NCBI RefSeq assembly: GCF_039541875.1
Contig: NZ_BAABHB010000008.1
Location: 186,001 to 250,000, forward strand
DNA: 64,000 bases
Source of the DNA: Nibrella viscosa
GTDB taxonomy: Bacteria; Bacteroidota; Bacteroidia; Cytophagales; Spirosomataceae
Reading direction: 5' to 3'
The notes under the pieces were generated by a model. That model searched no databases. It was not told where the DNA came from and was given only the letters and a program-made list of their open reading frames with translations. A program made the position numbers and the translations under genes. This document shows positions 34,383 to 43,375 of this stretch, piece after piece (position 1 is the first letter of the stretch; every line of letters starts with the position of its first letter).

Positions 34383-36932
34383 TTAAGCTTCTACCGTTAC
34401 CTGTTGGGCCGTACCGTTCGGGTTGGAGGCTGCCTGGGCCACCGGCTCTACCGTAACAATTACGTATTTCGAGGTGGGTGTATTGCTGATGTAGGCGACA
34501 CTGGCCACCGGTACCAGTACGTTGGCTTCGGGGTAATAAGCGGCTACGTTACCCCTTGGAATGTCATACGGGATGGCGATGAATTTCTCCAGCTTCCGCT
34601 GTTGCCCTTCATAATGGCTGGTAATGTTAACGAGCTGTTGCTTGCCGATCCCCCGCTCCTGCATGTCCTGCTGGTTCATGAAGATGACCCGTCGTTCGCC
34701 ATGCACACCCCGGTAGCGGTCGTTGTAATCGTATATAGTGGTATTGAACTGATCGTGGCTGCGGATGGTCATCAGGACCAACTGCCCCGGCTCAAGTACG
34801 TGCCTGGTCATTTCGGTTACCGTAAAATTCGCCTTTGCGTTTTCGGTTGTGAAGTTGCGTTCGCGGGGGCCGTTGGGCAGGTAAAAGCCGCCGGGCATTC
34901 GAATCTTCTCGTTGAACTTATCAAAGCCCGGCACCACACGGGCCACGGCATCCCGAATACGGTCGTAATTGTCGGTAAAGCCCTGCCAGTCTACCATACT
35001 TCGGCTCCCTAAGGTCGCCATGGCTATACCGGCGATGATGGCAACTTCGCTTTTCATTTCGCCTTCCAGCGGCTTCAGAACACCCATGTTGATGCTCACT
35101 ACACCCATGGAGTTTTCGCAGGAAGTAAACTGATGCCCCGACGCCTGCCTGTCAATGTCCAGATGCGTCAGCGTTGGCAGGATCAGCGACAGATCACCGG
35201 TGACGAGATGCCCCCGATTGAGTTTGGTGCTGACAAAAACCGTCATCCGCAGCTTACGCATACACTCGGCTACAAATTCCGTATCGGGAGAGGCCGACAG
35301 GAAGTTGCCGCCCAGGCTTACAAACACCTTGATCTTGCCTTCATGCATGGCTTTAATAGACTCTACCGTGTCGAGACCGTGCTCGCGGGGCGGCTGGAAG
35401 TTAAATGCTTTCTCCAGCGCATCCAGAAAGGCTTTATGCGGCCGTTCCCAGATACCCATGGTGCGGTCGCCCTGCACGTTGGAGTGACCGCGTACCGGAC
35501 AAACACCTGCGCCGGGTATACCGATGGCCCCTTTCAGCAGGTGCAGGTTGACAATCTCCTGGATGCTCATCACCCCGTTTTTCTGCTGGGTAAGACCCAT
35601 GGCCCAGCAGGTGATGATTTTCTGCCTGGGCGCTATCAGGTTGGCCGCTTCCAGCAATTGCCCCCGCGACAGGCCACTGATCTCCTCAATATCTTCCCAA
35701 CTGGTGTTCCGGATATTTTCCAGGAACGCTCCGTAGTTGGCGGTATACTGCCGGATAAATTCATGATCGATCACGGTGCCGGGGCTCCTTTCTTCGGCTG
35801 CCAGCAGGTGCTTCAGAATACCCCGCAACACGGCCATATCACCGTTGATCTTCACCTGTAGATATAAATCGCTGATTTTGGTCCCACTGCTCAACAGGGC
35901 GCCCACCGCTTTGATGGGGTTCATGAAGTCCTGCGGATTTTTGAAATGATCGAGCCCAGTTTCGTGCAGTGGGTTAACAGCAATAATTTTGGCCCCATTT
36001 TTCTTCGCCATTTGCAGCGCGGTGAGCATGCGGGGGTGGTTGGTGCCGGGGTTCTGCCCCATGATTAGTATCACCTCTGCTTCGTGAATGTCATTCAGCG
36101 TTACCGATCCTTTACCTAAGCCAATGGTCGGGCTGAGCGCCGAACCGCTGCTCTCATGGCACATGTTGGAGCAGTCGGGCAGGTTATTGGTGCCAAACTG
36201 GCGCACAAAAAGCTGGTACAGAAACGCTGGTTCGTTGGGCACTTTGCCCGAGGTATAAAAAACGGCTTCATCCGGCGAATCCAACGCATTCAACTCATCA
36301 GCAATCAATTTAAACGCATCTGGCCAGGCAATCTGCCGGTAATGGGTATCGCCTTTGCGGAGAAGCAGCGGGTGCGTCAGGCGGCCGGTATTATTCAGGT
36401 CGCGGTCGGTCATGTGCGACAGTTCGACCACGCTATGCCTGGCGAAGAAGTCCGGATCGGCCCGGCGCGTATCGGCATCGGAGGCCGTCGCTTTTGCCCC
36501 GTTCTCGCAGAACTCGGCGACCGATCGGTCACCGTCCGGGTCCGCCCAGGCGCAGGACGAGCAGTCGAAGCCGTCTTTCTGGTTGAGCTTCAACAGGGCG
36601 TGCGTACCACGACCCACCCCGGCCTCTCCCCACGAAAACGCTATAGACTTATATACAGCAGGTACGCCAGCCGCTGTTTTGGCCGGTTTGGTGAGTCGCA
36701 GCCCGGTAAATGCTTCGGGTGGCTGAGCCAGCACCGGGAATTTATGTTTGGCGTTCACGGTATCAGGTGCGGGCGGAAGATGGGTATCGGCATTTGGCTT
36801 ACCGGCCGGGTTATAATGGTCGTTTGTGCGCTCAGTGCCCTGGCTGGGTCGGTCACCGCTTTGGGGTTGATTAACAGCTCCCTGTTCGGCCGGGTTGCTG
36901 GGTTGAGATAGGTTATTAGGGGATTTTTCCAT
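34383..36932 (-). CDS. FdhF/YdeP-family molybdopterin oxidoreductase
   Basis: An 849-residue protein. It has a Pro/Asn-rich leader of about 70 residues, an iron-sulfur-type segment with clustered Cys (GFDCSSCAWADPDGDRS then FCENGAKA), and molybdopterin guanine dinucleotide-binding domains (ILIMGQNPGTNHPRMLTAL, ITCWAMGLTQQKNG, PVRGHSNVQGDRTMG). The C-terminal domain is RSHDQFNTTIYDYNDRYRG. This matches the YdeP group, related to formate dehydrogenase alpha but of poorly known activity; the E. coli member is linked to acid resistance. No partner subunits or FdhD are adjacent. It is probably cytoplasmic. Confidence 0.85.
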   Translation of the reverse strand: MEKSPNNLSQPSNPAEQGAVNQPQSGDRPSQGTERTNDHYNPAGKPNADTHLPPAPDTVNAKHKFPVLAQPPEAFTGLRLTKPAKTAAGVPAVYKSIAFSWGEAGVGRGTHALLKLNQKDGFDCSSCAWADPDGDRSVAEFCENGAKATASDADTRRADPDFFARHSVVELSHMTDRDLNNTGRLTHPLLLRKGDTHYRQIAWPDAFKLIADELNALDSPDEAVFYTSGKVPNEPAFLYQLFVRQFGTNNLPDCSNMCHESSGSALSPTIGLGKGSVTLNDIHEAEVILIMGQNPGTNHPRMLTALQMAKKNGAKIIAVNPLHETGLDHFKNPQDFMNPIKAVGALLSSGTKISDLYLQVKINGDMAVLRGILKHLLAAEERSPGTVIDHEFIRQYTANYGAFLENIRNTSWEDIEEISGLSRGQLLEAANLIAPRQKIITCWAMGLTQQKNGVMSIQEIVNLHLLKGAIGIPGAGVCPVRGHSNVQGDRTMGIWERPHKAFLDALEKAFNFQPPREHGLDTVESIKAMHEGKIKVFVSLGGNFLSASPDTEFVAECMRKLRMTVFVSTKLNRGHLVTGDLSLILPTLTHLDIDRQASGHQFTSCENSMGVVSINMGVLKPLEGEMKSEVAIIAGIAMATLGSRSMVDWQGFTDNYDRIRDAVARVVPGFDKFNEKIRMPGGFYLPNGPRERNFTTENAKANFTVTEMTRHVLEPGQLVLMTIRSHDQFNTTIYDYNDRYRGVHGERRVIFMNQQDMQERGIGKQQLVNITSHYEGQQRKLEKFIAIPYDIPRGNVAAYYPEANVLVPVASVAYISNTPTSKYVIVTVEPVAQAASNPNGTAQQVTVEA

Positions 36933-37073
36933 AACTCATAAGCGCCGTATAATGGGAACGGCACCATTTATGTAAACGGATGGACAACAGCTAAGGTTTA
37001 CCCGCATGTATCGCTGTGTTTAGCGTTGGCAGGCACGTCGTTACACGCTACGCAAAGGCTCAGCATAGGCTGT

Positions 37074-38306
37074 TTACAACCTCAGCCGAATACCGCGTCT
37101 ACTTAGAGCACCGGCAAACCATACACACAGCAGCGCGAACACCAGCGACTTCAGCAACCCAACAACTCCGGTGAGCAGGAACGCCGGCAGGCTAAGGTCG
37201 GCCAGCACCACAACTGCGTAGGCGAAATAAGGGATCAGGTAGCACAGCAACGTATCGGTGCCGCCCGGTTTGATAAGGCTGAACCACGACGCTTTGCTGC
37301 GCAGGTCGGCCAGCCAGTAAACGGCCATGAATGCCAGTATGGTGAAAGCACTGCACACAAACAGCCACGGTGGAGTAGCTCTGATTTTGGAGATGTCCCA
37401 AAAGGTACGGGTATAAAAGCCCAGGATGAGCAACGCGGCCACGCTGCCGCCCAACACCAGCATCAGCAAACGATTATCGTGCTGCTTTCGATAGTGTTGA
37501 AAAATAAGTGTGGTCAGAATGCCGCCCAGCGTAAACGCCGGTAAGGTTCCACCAATGATGGCGTTGGGCAATACCTTTAGCAGACTTTCTTTTGGAATCA
37601 AATGCGCGCTGGAAATTATACTGAGCGCACAGAACACCAGCCATACCAGTACAAGCGGAACAAACTTACCCCGGGTGAAGGTATAGCTTAGCGCCCCGAC
37701 CAGATACGACCAGCCGATCAGGCCCAGAATACCCCACCAGTACGTAGAAAACCGGTTAACGCCCTCGCCCTCGCCACCCCGGTACAGAAACGCCAGCGTG
37801 AGCAGGATGCCTACACCGGCAAACTGCGCAAGCCGGACTGCCCACGCATTGGCTGTTTTCGGGTATACGTTCCAGATCAGAATAAAGGAAAGACAGGACA
37901 GCGAATACCATACCACCCGCTGCATTCCGGTGGCTTGGGCATTAATATATTCGCCGTTTACCAGAAACAAGCCCATTACCAGCAATGCCAGCGTCCGGCT
38001 GCCAATGTGTACCAATAATTGGTAGCTCTTATCGCCCTTCTGCCGGCGGGCACTTACCGAAAAGGGTATCGACATGCCGACGATAAACAGAAAAGCCGGG
38101 AAAATGGTATCGGCAAAACCCAGCCCATCGGCATCGGCAGAGACATGCTCCAGCCAGGTCGGGATATTCGTCAGCGACCATAAATCATTAACGAAAATCA
38201 TCAGCACCATAGTAATGGCCCGGAGTATGTCGATGGAGGCAATTCGGGCCGGGGGGGGCTGTAGCGCAGAGCCGGCAGTGGGTGTAGTAGCGGTAGGGTT
38301 TACCAT
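37074..38306 (-). CDS. Heparan-alpha-glucosaminide acetyltransferase-like membrane protein (COG4299)
   Basis: About 410 residues with ten or more membrane helices. The N-terminal signature (RIASIDILRAITMVLMIFVN, DTIFPAFLFIVGMSIPFSVS) matches the HGSNAT/COG4299 acyltransferase family, which moves acetyl groups across a membrane onto sugars. The ATG at 38306 (MVNPTATTP) is chosen over the frame limit at 38366, because the upstream part overlaps the divergent promoter region. It is divergent from the AGE epimerase gene, suggesting a shared sugar-related role. Confidence 0.82.
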   Translation of the reverse strand: MVNPTATTPTAGSALQPPPARIASIDILRAITMVLMIFVNDLWSLTNIPTWLEHVSADADGLGFADTIFPAFLFIVGMSIPFSVSARRQKGDKSYQLLVHIGSRTLALLVMGLFLVNGEYINAQATGMQRVVWYSLSCLSFILIWNVYPKTANAWAVRLAQFAGVGILLTLAFLYRGGEGEGVNRFSTYWWGILGLIGWSYLVGALSYTFTRGKFVPLVLVWLVFCALSIISSAHLIPKESLLKVLPNAIIGGTLPAFTLGGILTTLIFQHYRKQHDNRLLMLVLGGSVAALLILGFYTRTFWDISKIRATPPWLFVCSAFTILAFMAVYWLADLRSKASWFSLIKPGGTDTLLCYLIPYFAYAVVVLADLSLPAFLLTGVVGLLKSLVFALLCVWFAGALSRRGIRLRL

Positions 38307-38468
38307 GCTGTTTGGGAGACGATTGTCTCGGTTTAAGCTATAATTTACGGGAAAAGTACAATCCAAAATTGAAAATGTAAATTGCTTTGCCTTAACTTGA
38401 ATGCCTTTATACCGAAGGCAGTAACTGAGTACCTCGTTTTGCCTTTCCTCCTTAACAGTCCTTTGCCC

Positions 38469-40103
38469 ATGAAACAGAAAACGCTAACGCTTAGCCTTGT
38501 AGTAGCCGGTTTACTCCCCTGGCTATCTTTGTCCTTTACCTCAATGTACCCAGGACCTGATCCGGCGGTCAAAGCCAAACTGGCGGCTGAGATTGAAAAA
38601 TCGATTAAAACAGAGTTGCTGAATAAATGGTATCCGCAGGCGGTCGATCAGGAATATGGCGGCTTTCTCAGCACCTTTACCTACGACTGGAAACCTTCGG
38701 GCGCGCAGGATAAAATGATTGTAACCCAGGCCCGCCACATTTGGTCCAATGCCAAAGCGGCTCAACTATTTCCGGAAGAATCGCACTACCTGACCAGCGC
38801 CCGGCATGGCTATCTGTTTCTCCGCGATAAGATGTGGGACAAAACCCATGGCGGGTTCTACACGCTGGTTGATCGGCAAGGTAATGCCAAACGGGGAGCC
38901 AACGGCTCATTACAAAAAACTGCCTACGGCAACGCCTTTGCTATTTACGGACTGGCGGCTTATTACCAGTCATCCGGCGACACCAGTGCCCTGAACCTGG
39001 CGAAGAAAACCTTTTTGTGGCTGGAGCAGCACAGCCATGACCCCAGATACAAAGGTTATATTCAGGATCTGGCCGAAGATGGTACCCCGCTGAAACGCAC
39101 CGCTGATACGCCGGTAACCTCAACAGTAGGCTATAAAGACCAGAACAGTTCTATTCACCTGCTGGAGGCTTTTGCCGAACTATACCAGGTTTGGCCCGAC
39201 CCGCTGGTGCGCGAACGCCTACAGGAAATGCTGGTGCTGATTCGCGATGTTATTGTTACTCCCACAGGCTACCTCACCCTGTTCCTCACCCCCGATCTAA
39301 AACCCATTTCCTTCCGTGACCAGCCCGAAGAGGAAATCAGGAAGCACTACTACCATATTGACGAAGTTTCGTTTGGGCACGACATTGAGACGGCCTTCCT
39401 GCTGCTGGAGGCCTCGCACGTGCTGGGACTGGAGCATGATGCCAAAACCATGCAGATTGCCAAAAAAATGGCCGATCACACCATCCGGACGGGTTTCGAT
39501 CCCGGTGTGGGGGGCATCTACGATGGCGGCTACTACTTCAAGGGTAAAGACAACATCACCATCATCCGCGAAGGCAAAAACTGGTGGGCACAGGCCGAAG
39601 GACTCAATACCCTGTTGATGATGGCCGACTTGTACCCTAACGACCCGCTTAACTATTTTAGCCGGTTTCAGCAGCAGTGGGACTATATTGACAAATACGT
39701 AATTGACCACGAATACGGTGAGTGGTTCCAGGGCGGCATTGATAAAGAGCCGAAGCAAAAGACGGCCTTGAAAGGACAAATCTGGAAGGCCTCGTACCAC
39801 CAGTTCCGGTCGCTTTTCAGCGTATTGCAGCGCCTGCGCCCGGATACAGCCCCGCCGACCGTACCCAAAAATGTAAAGGTCAGCGCAACGGGAAACGCTA
39901 TGCTGGTAAGCTGGGATAAATCGACGGATAATCGCAATCTGATCGGCTATAATATTTACCAAAATGGTAAAAAGATCGGCTTCACCCCGCTGACCAGCTT
40001 CGCTGTACCCGATGCCAGTAAGCAAAAAGGCAGCAAAGTAACCGTGCGGGCCGTCGATTTTCAGGGGAATCAGTCGGGAGTGAGCATGGTAGCCTCGCTT
40101 TAA
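38469..40103 (+). CDS. AGE-family epimerase/isomerase with C-terminal fibronectin-like domain
   Basis: 544 residues from the ATG at 38469. A signal peptide (LTLSLVVAGLLPWLSLSFTS) is followed by an (alpha/alpha)6 barrel of the N-acylglucosamine 2-epimerase family (RHIWSNAKAAQLF, YHIDEVSFGHDIETAFLLLE, KNWWAQAEGLNTLLMM), about residues 30-450. The last ~90 residues form a fibronectin type III-like domain (TAPPTVPKNVKVSATG, YNIYQNGKKIGFTPLTSF). The family includes sugar 2-epimerases such as cellobiose 2-epimerase. An exported member with a fused Fn3 domain is uncommon to my knowledge. The substrate is unknown, but a GH9 cellulase lies 10 kb away. Confidence 0.83.
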   Translation: MKQKTLTLSLVVAGLLPWLSLSFTSMYPGPDPAVKAKLAAEIEKSIKTELLNKWYPQAVDQEYGGFLSTFTYDWKPSGAQDKMIVTQARHIWSNAKAAQLFPEESHYLTSARHGYLFLRDKMWDKTHGGFYTLVDRQGNAKRGANGSLQKTAYGNAFAIYGLAAYYQSSGDTSALNLAKKTFLWLEQHSHDPRYKGYIQDLAEDGTPLKRTADTPVTSTVGYKDQNSSIHLLEAFAELYQVWPDPLVRERLQEMLVLIRDVIVTPTGYLTLFLTPDLKPISFRDQPEEEIRKHYYHIDEVSFGHDIETAFLLLEASHVLGLEHDAKTMQIAKKMADHTIRTGFDPGVGGIYDGGYYFKGKDNITIIREGKNWWAQAEGLNTLLMMADLYPNDPLNYFSRFQQQWDYIDKYVIDHEYGEWFQGGIDKEPKQKTALKGQIWKASYHQFRSLFSVLQRLRPDTAPPTVPKNVKVSATGNAMLVSWDKSTDNRNLIGYNIYQNGKKIGFTPLTSFAVPDASKQKGSKVTVRAVDFQGNQSGVSMVASL

Positions 40104-40125
40104 AAACTACAGACAACAAATACGA

Positions 40126-40728
40126 ATGGAAAACCAGTCTTTACCGGCTCCGCCGGGTATATTGCCAAACCGGCTGGGCTTGGTGTCGGCGGAAGAAATC
40201 GGCCTCGCCGAATTTGAAGGCTTTCTGAAAGCAGAAATACTCTTGACCGAGCAGCTAACCGGCCGCACCCGATTTACAGCCCGGTATATCCTGGACATGC
40301 ATAAACTGGCGCTGGGAGATCTGTATTCCTTTGCCGGCAAATGGCGGGATGTGAATATCTCAAAAGGTGGGTTTGTCTTTGCCGCTGCGCAGTTTCTGCC
40401 CCGCATCATGCAGTTGTTTGAAACCGATATGCTGAACAGGGCACCCAATCGCTATATCGACCGGCAGCAGCTTGTCCGTGATATAGCCGTCGTTCATGCC
40501 GAACTGTTGTTTATCCATCCGTTTCGGGAGGGAAACGGACGAACGGCCCGGATGCTGGCCAATCTGATGGGCCGGAAGCAGGGGCTGAGTGCGTTGCACT
40601 GGGAACGGATTGCTCCCAATGAGGGGGCTACCATTTTGTTTGAGGAATATGTAGGGGCCGTTCAACAGGCTGCCGACCAAAACTATACGCCGATGGAGTG
40701 CATTATCGGGGCGATTTTGCCAGCGTAG
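40126..40728 (+). CDS. Fic-family AMP-transferase toxin-like protein
   Basis: A 200-residue protein with an intact Fic motif HPFREGNGRTAR (consensus HPFx[D/E]GNGRxxR), so AMPylation activity is plausible. It has no (S/T)xxxE(G/N) inhibitory helix of its own at either end, which marks it as a class I Fic that would need a separate antitoxin. A small convergent gene overlapping its 3' end encodes such a candidate. It lies 22 bp after the AGE epimerase gene, so it could be cotranscribed with it. Confidence 0.9.
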   Translation: MENQSLPAPPGILPNRLGLVSAEEIGLAEFEGFLKAEILLTEQLTGRTRFTARYILDMHKLALGDLYSFAGKWRDVNISKGGFVFAAAQFLPRIMQLFETDMLNRAPNRYIDRQQLVRDIAVVHAELLFIHPFREGNGRTARMLANLMGRKQGLSALHWERIAPNEGATILFEEYVGAVQQAADQNYTPMECIIGAILPA

Positions 40729-40864
40729 CCTCTACCCGTTGGCGCACGGCGGTGGCCTGCTCCGGCGTAATGACAATTTTCTCAATGCGGCACGAAGCCA
40801 CCACCGACCGCAAAATATCGGCGCGAACCGCAGCCTGATCTGTTTTCTGTTTTACCGATTTCAT
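40703..40864 (-). CDS. Small VbhA-like Fic antitoxin candidate
   Basis: A 53-residue frame from the ATG at 40864 (MKSVKQKTDQAAVRAD) to the TAA at 40703, overlapping the fic 3' end by 26 bp in convergent orientation. The segment ILRSVVASCRIEKIVITPEQ aligns by eye with the VbhA inhibitory helix region (its ASQRLEG). It keeps the SxxxE spacing, but with Lys instead of Gly/Asn after the Glu. Codon use looks like the host's. A divergent promoter shared with the cytochrome c gene upstream is likely. It could also be a chance frame, but the motif match next to an antitoxin-less Fic gene favours a real gene. Confidence 0.6.
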   Translation of the reverse strand: MKSVKQKTDQAAVRADILRSVVASCRIEKIVITPEQATAVRQRVEATLAKSPR

Positions 40865-40878
40865 AGTTACGAATTTAC

Positions 40879-42672
40879 ATGATTTTCTGCGTACGAACTC
40901 CGTTTTACCGGTTATTATCCGCCATCGGCCTCTTGAGTCTCTACACGATTATACTTGGTACGCAAGCCTGTGGACAACCGCCGGCCACCAAAAAACAAGC
41001 AACGCGGCCGGTGCAGGTACCAATCGCCTACTCTACCGATCAACAGCTTTTAGCCAAAGGGCAGCAGTTGTTTCAGCAGAACTGCTCAGCCTGCCATAAC
41101 TTTCTGCAAAAGGGTATTGGTCCGAATCTGGCTCAGGTAACGGCGGAGGTATCGCCCCAGTGGCTGAAAAAATTTATCCATAATGCACCGGCCGTGATTG
41201 CCAGTGGTGATGCCCGAGCGACTAAGTTGTATAAGGAGTACCAGCAATACATGCCGGCCTTCGCCAGCCTGCGTGATGCCGACCTGCATGCGCTTATGTC
41301 ATTCATCCACAGTCGGCAGAAAAGCGCAGCCGGCCCGGCAGACGATAAAAGGCTGGGTGATGCGCTGAAAGATCCAATCCCCACAAAAATACAGAAGTCG
41401 GGCCTGCGGCTCAACCTGGAGAAAGTGACTACGGCACCGGCTACCGCCGATCAGGTACCACTGGCCCGCATCACCAAAATGGGCGTATTGCCCGGTGCTA
41501 GTGGCCAGAAAGACCGGCAGTTTATTGTCGACCATCGGGGGCAACTGTACGAGATGGAGGATAATCAGTTGCGGCTCTTCATGGACATGAACAAGGAGCG
41601 TGCCGGCTTCATCAACAAACCCGGCCTGGCGACGGGTTTCGGCAGTTTTGCCTTCCATCCGGAGTTCTACAGGAATGGACTGCTGTACACCACCCATACC
41701 GAAAAAGCCAAGGCGGCTCCGGCCGATTTTGCTTACGCCGACTCCATTAAGGTGACGCTGCAATGGGTATTGACCGAATGGAAGATGAACAACCCTACCA
41801 GCCCTGCGTTCAACGGCACCGGCCGGGAACTGTTTCGGGTCAACATGGTATCACCCATTCACGGGATGCAGGAAATCACCTTTAACCCGCTGGCGAAGCC
41901 GGGCCGCCCCGACTACGGCCTGCTGTACATTGGCATAGGCGATGGCGGAGCGGCCGAAAACGGTTTCTATTTTATCTGCAACGACAACACCAACATCTGG
42001 AGTTCGGTCCTGCGCATCGACCCCCAGGGCAAAAACAGCCGCAACGGCCGCTACGGCATACCGGCAACTAATCCATATGCCAACAGCACGAACCCGGCGG
42101 TGAAGAAGGAGGTATTCTGCCGGGGTTTCCGCAACCCCAACCGCATTTGCTGGGCACCCGACGGCAAGATGCTGATTACCGACATTGGCCACGCCAACGC
42201 CGAAGAATTGAATATAGGCATAGCCGGGGCCGACTACGGCTGGCCGGAGCGGGAAGGTACGTTTGTCATTAACCACCGGGGCAAAATGGCGAATGTGTAT
42301 GCGCTACCTCAAAAGGAGCGTACCTACACCTATCCCGTTGCTGAGTACGACCACGACGAAGGCAACGCCATTTCCGGCGGCTTTGTCTACACCGGTACCG
42401 CCATTCCCGAACTGGCCGACAAATACATCTTCGGCGACATCGTAAACGGCCGCGTCTTTTACGTCGATAGCCGTCAGTTGAAGCTGGGCGAACAAGCCAC
42501 CGTGCAGGAACTGGACATCCAGCTAAACGGAGCCGTAACCGATTTCCGCACCCTCAGTGGCAGCAAGAAAACCGACCTCCGCTTTGGCCAGGGCCTTAAT
42601 CAGGACCTGTATCTGTTCACCAAAGCCGATGGCGCTATTTATAAGGTGGTGGGGAGTAGTATGGTAAAGTAG
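40879..42672 (+). CDS. Cytochrome c-fused PQQ-dependent sugar dehydrogenase-like protein
   Basis: A 597-residue protein with an export signal ending at a possible lipoprotein Cys (TQAC, residue 31). A c-type cytochrome domain follows, with heme motif CSACH at 69-73 and probable Met ligand in QYMPAF. From about residue 190 comes a six-bladed propeller of the glucose/sorbosone dehydrogenase family (ASGQKDRQFIVDHRGQLYEM, GIGDGGAAENG, CRGFRNPNRICWAPDG, EYDHDEGNAISGGFVY). It would oxidise a sugar or polyol with PQQ and pass electrons through its own heme. The substrate is unknown. Confidence 0.85.
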   Translation: MIFCVRTPFYRLLSAIGLLSLYTIILGTQACGQPPATKKQATRPVQVPIAYSTDQQLLAKGQQLFQQNCSACHNFLQKGIGPNLAQVTAEVSPQWLKKFIHNAPAVIASGDARATKLYKEYQQYMPAFASLRDADLHALMSFIHSRQKSAAGPADDKRLGDALKDPIPTKIQKSGLRLNLEKVTTAPATADQVPLARITKMGVLPGASGQKDRQFIVDHRGQLYEMEDNQLRLFMDMNKERAGFINKPGLATGFGSFAFHPEFYRNGLLYTTHTEKAKAAPADFAYADSIKVTLQWVLTEWKMNNPTSPAFNGTGRELFRVNMVSPIHGMQEITFNPLAKPGRPDYGLLYIGIGDGGAAENGFYFICNDNTNIWSSVLRIDPQGKNSRNGRYGIPATNPYANSTNPAVKKEVFCRGFRNPNRICWAPDGKMLITDIGHANAEELNIGIAGADYGWPEREGTFVINHRGKMANVYALPQKERTYTYPVAEYDHDEGNAISGGFVYTGTAIPELADKYIFGDIVNGRVFYVDSRQLKLGEQATVQELDIQLNGAVTDFRTLSGSKKTDLRFGQGLNQDLYLFTKADGAIYKVVGSSMVK

Positions 42673-42682
42673 CTTGATATAG

Positions 42683-42728
42683 AAACAGCAAGGGCGGCCC
42701 GATTAATACCCGGCCGCCCTTGCTGTTT
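42683..42728. terminator. Bidirectional terminator
   Basis: A 17-bp stem (AAACAGCAAGGGCGGCC with GGCCGCCCTTGCTGTTT) around a 12-base loop, with an A-run on one side and a T-run on the other. It lies between the convergent sugar dehydrogenase and lipoprotein genes. Confidence 0.85.
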
Positions 42729-42739
42729 TTCGCTGATAC

Positions 42740-43354
42740 CTATTTAAGCGGTTGATACAAGACTTTCCGGTTATCTACCCGGATGACCAGCCGGCAATCA
42801 CCTACCTGACCGCGGGTTTCGTCGCATATACCGTCGTGGAATGCCGGGAACCGCCGGCCGTCTTCTGTCTGTACCGCAAATTTCACCAGGAACGTGTCGT
42901 TCAGGCGCAATGCCGATAAGGTAGACCCTACAGCGGCAACGGCTTCAGACGCCTTGATGGTAACTGTTGAGGGCAGGGTTGTTACCGTTCGCAGCAGTTT
43001 ATCCGTATCTGTAATGCGGCTAGGCAGCGGGGCCAGGGCGGCTCCCGGATACTGGCAGTTAACGCCGTTGCCGCAGGCGGTCATGGCCGCCGTAAGCGTC
43101 ACTCGTGGAGCATTCAGACCAACCCATACCTCAACGGCTTTTACCGGTACGTTCCGACCAAAGTCTTCTCCGCGCAGCTCAAACTCAAACTCAGCATTAG
43201 CTAGGTTATTTACGTCGAAATACGCTTTGTCAGCATTTACTTTAGCCACGGCCACCGCGCCGTTGGGAGCCGGCAGAATGGGGTCTTTGGTCTGGCAGGC
43301 ATCCAGATAGAGCCAGGTGATGAGCGACAGAAAATAAAGTATGTTGCGATTCAT
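42740..43354 (-). CDS. Lipoprotein of a SusCD cluster
   Basis: A 204-residue protein with a lipoprotein signal (LITWLYLDAC). The mature part is beta-rich and contains two Cys pairs (TACGNGVNC, DGICDETRGQVGDC). It follows the SusD-like gene by 21 bp and is the third gene of a susC-susD-lipoprotein operon. I do not recognise a named family. A surface-exposed accessory binding role is inferred from position alone. Confidence 0.75.
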   Translation of the reverse strand: MNRNILYFLSLITWLYLDACQTKDPILPAPNGAVAVAKVNADKAYFDVNNLANAEFEFELRGEDFGRNVPVKAVEVWVGLNAPRVTLTAAMTACGNGVNCQYPGAALAPLPSRITDTDKLLRTVTTLPSTVTIKASEAVAAVGSTLSALRLNDTFLVKFAVQTEDGRRFPAFHDGICDETRGQVGDCRLVIRVDNRKVLYQPLK

Positions 43355-43375
43355 ATGAGTACAAGTTAGTGGTGA

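Noticed and set aside
35133..36911. Two open frames of over 240 codons on the plus strand
   Set aside because: Both are antisense shadows of the YdeP-type molybdoenzyme gene, with low-complexity translations and no family features.
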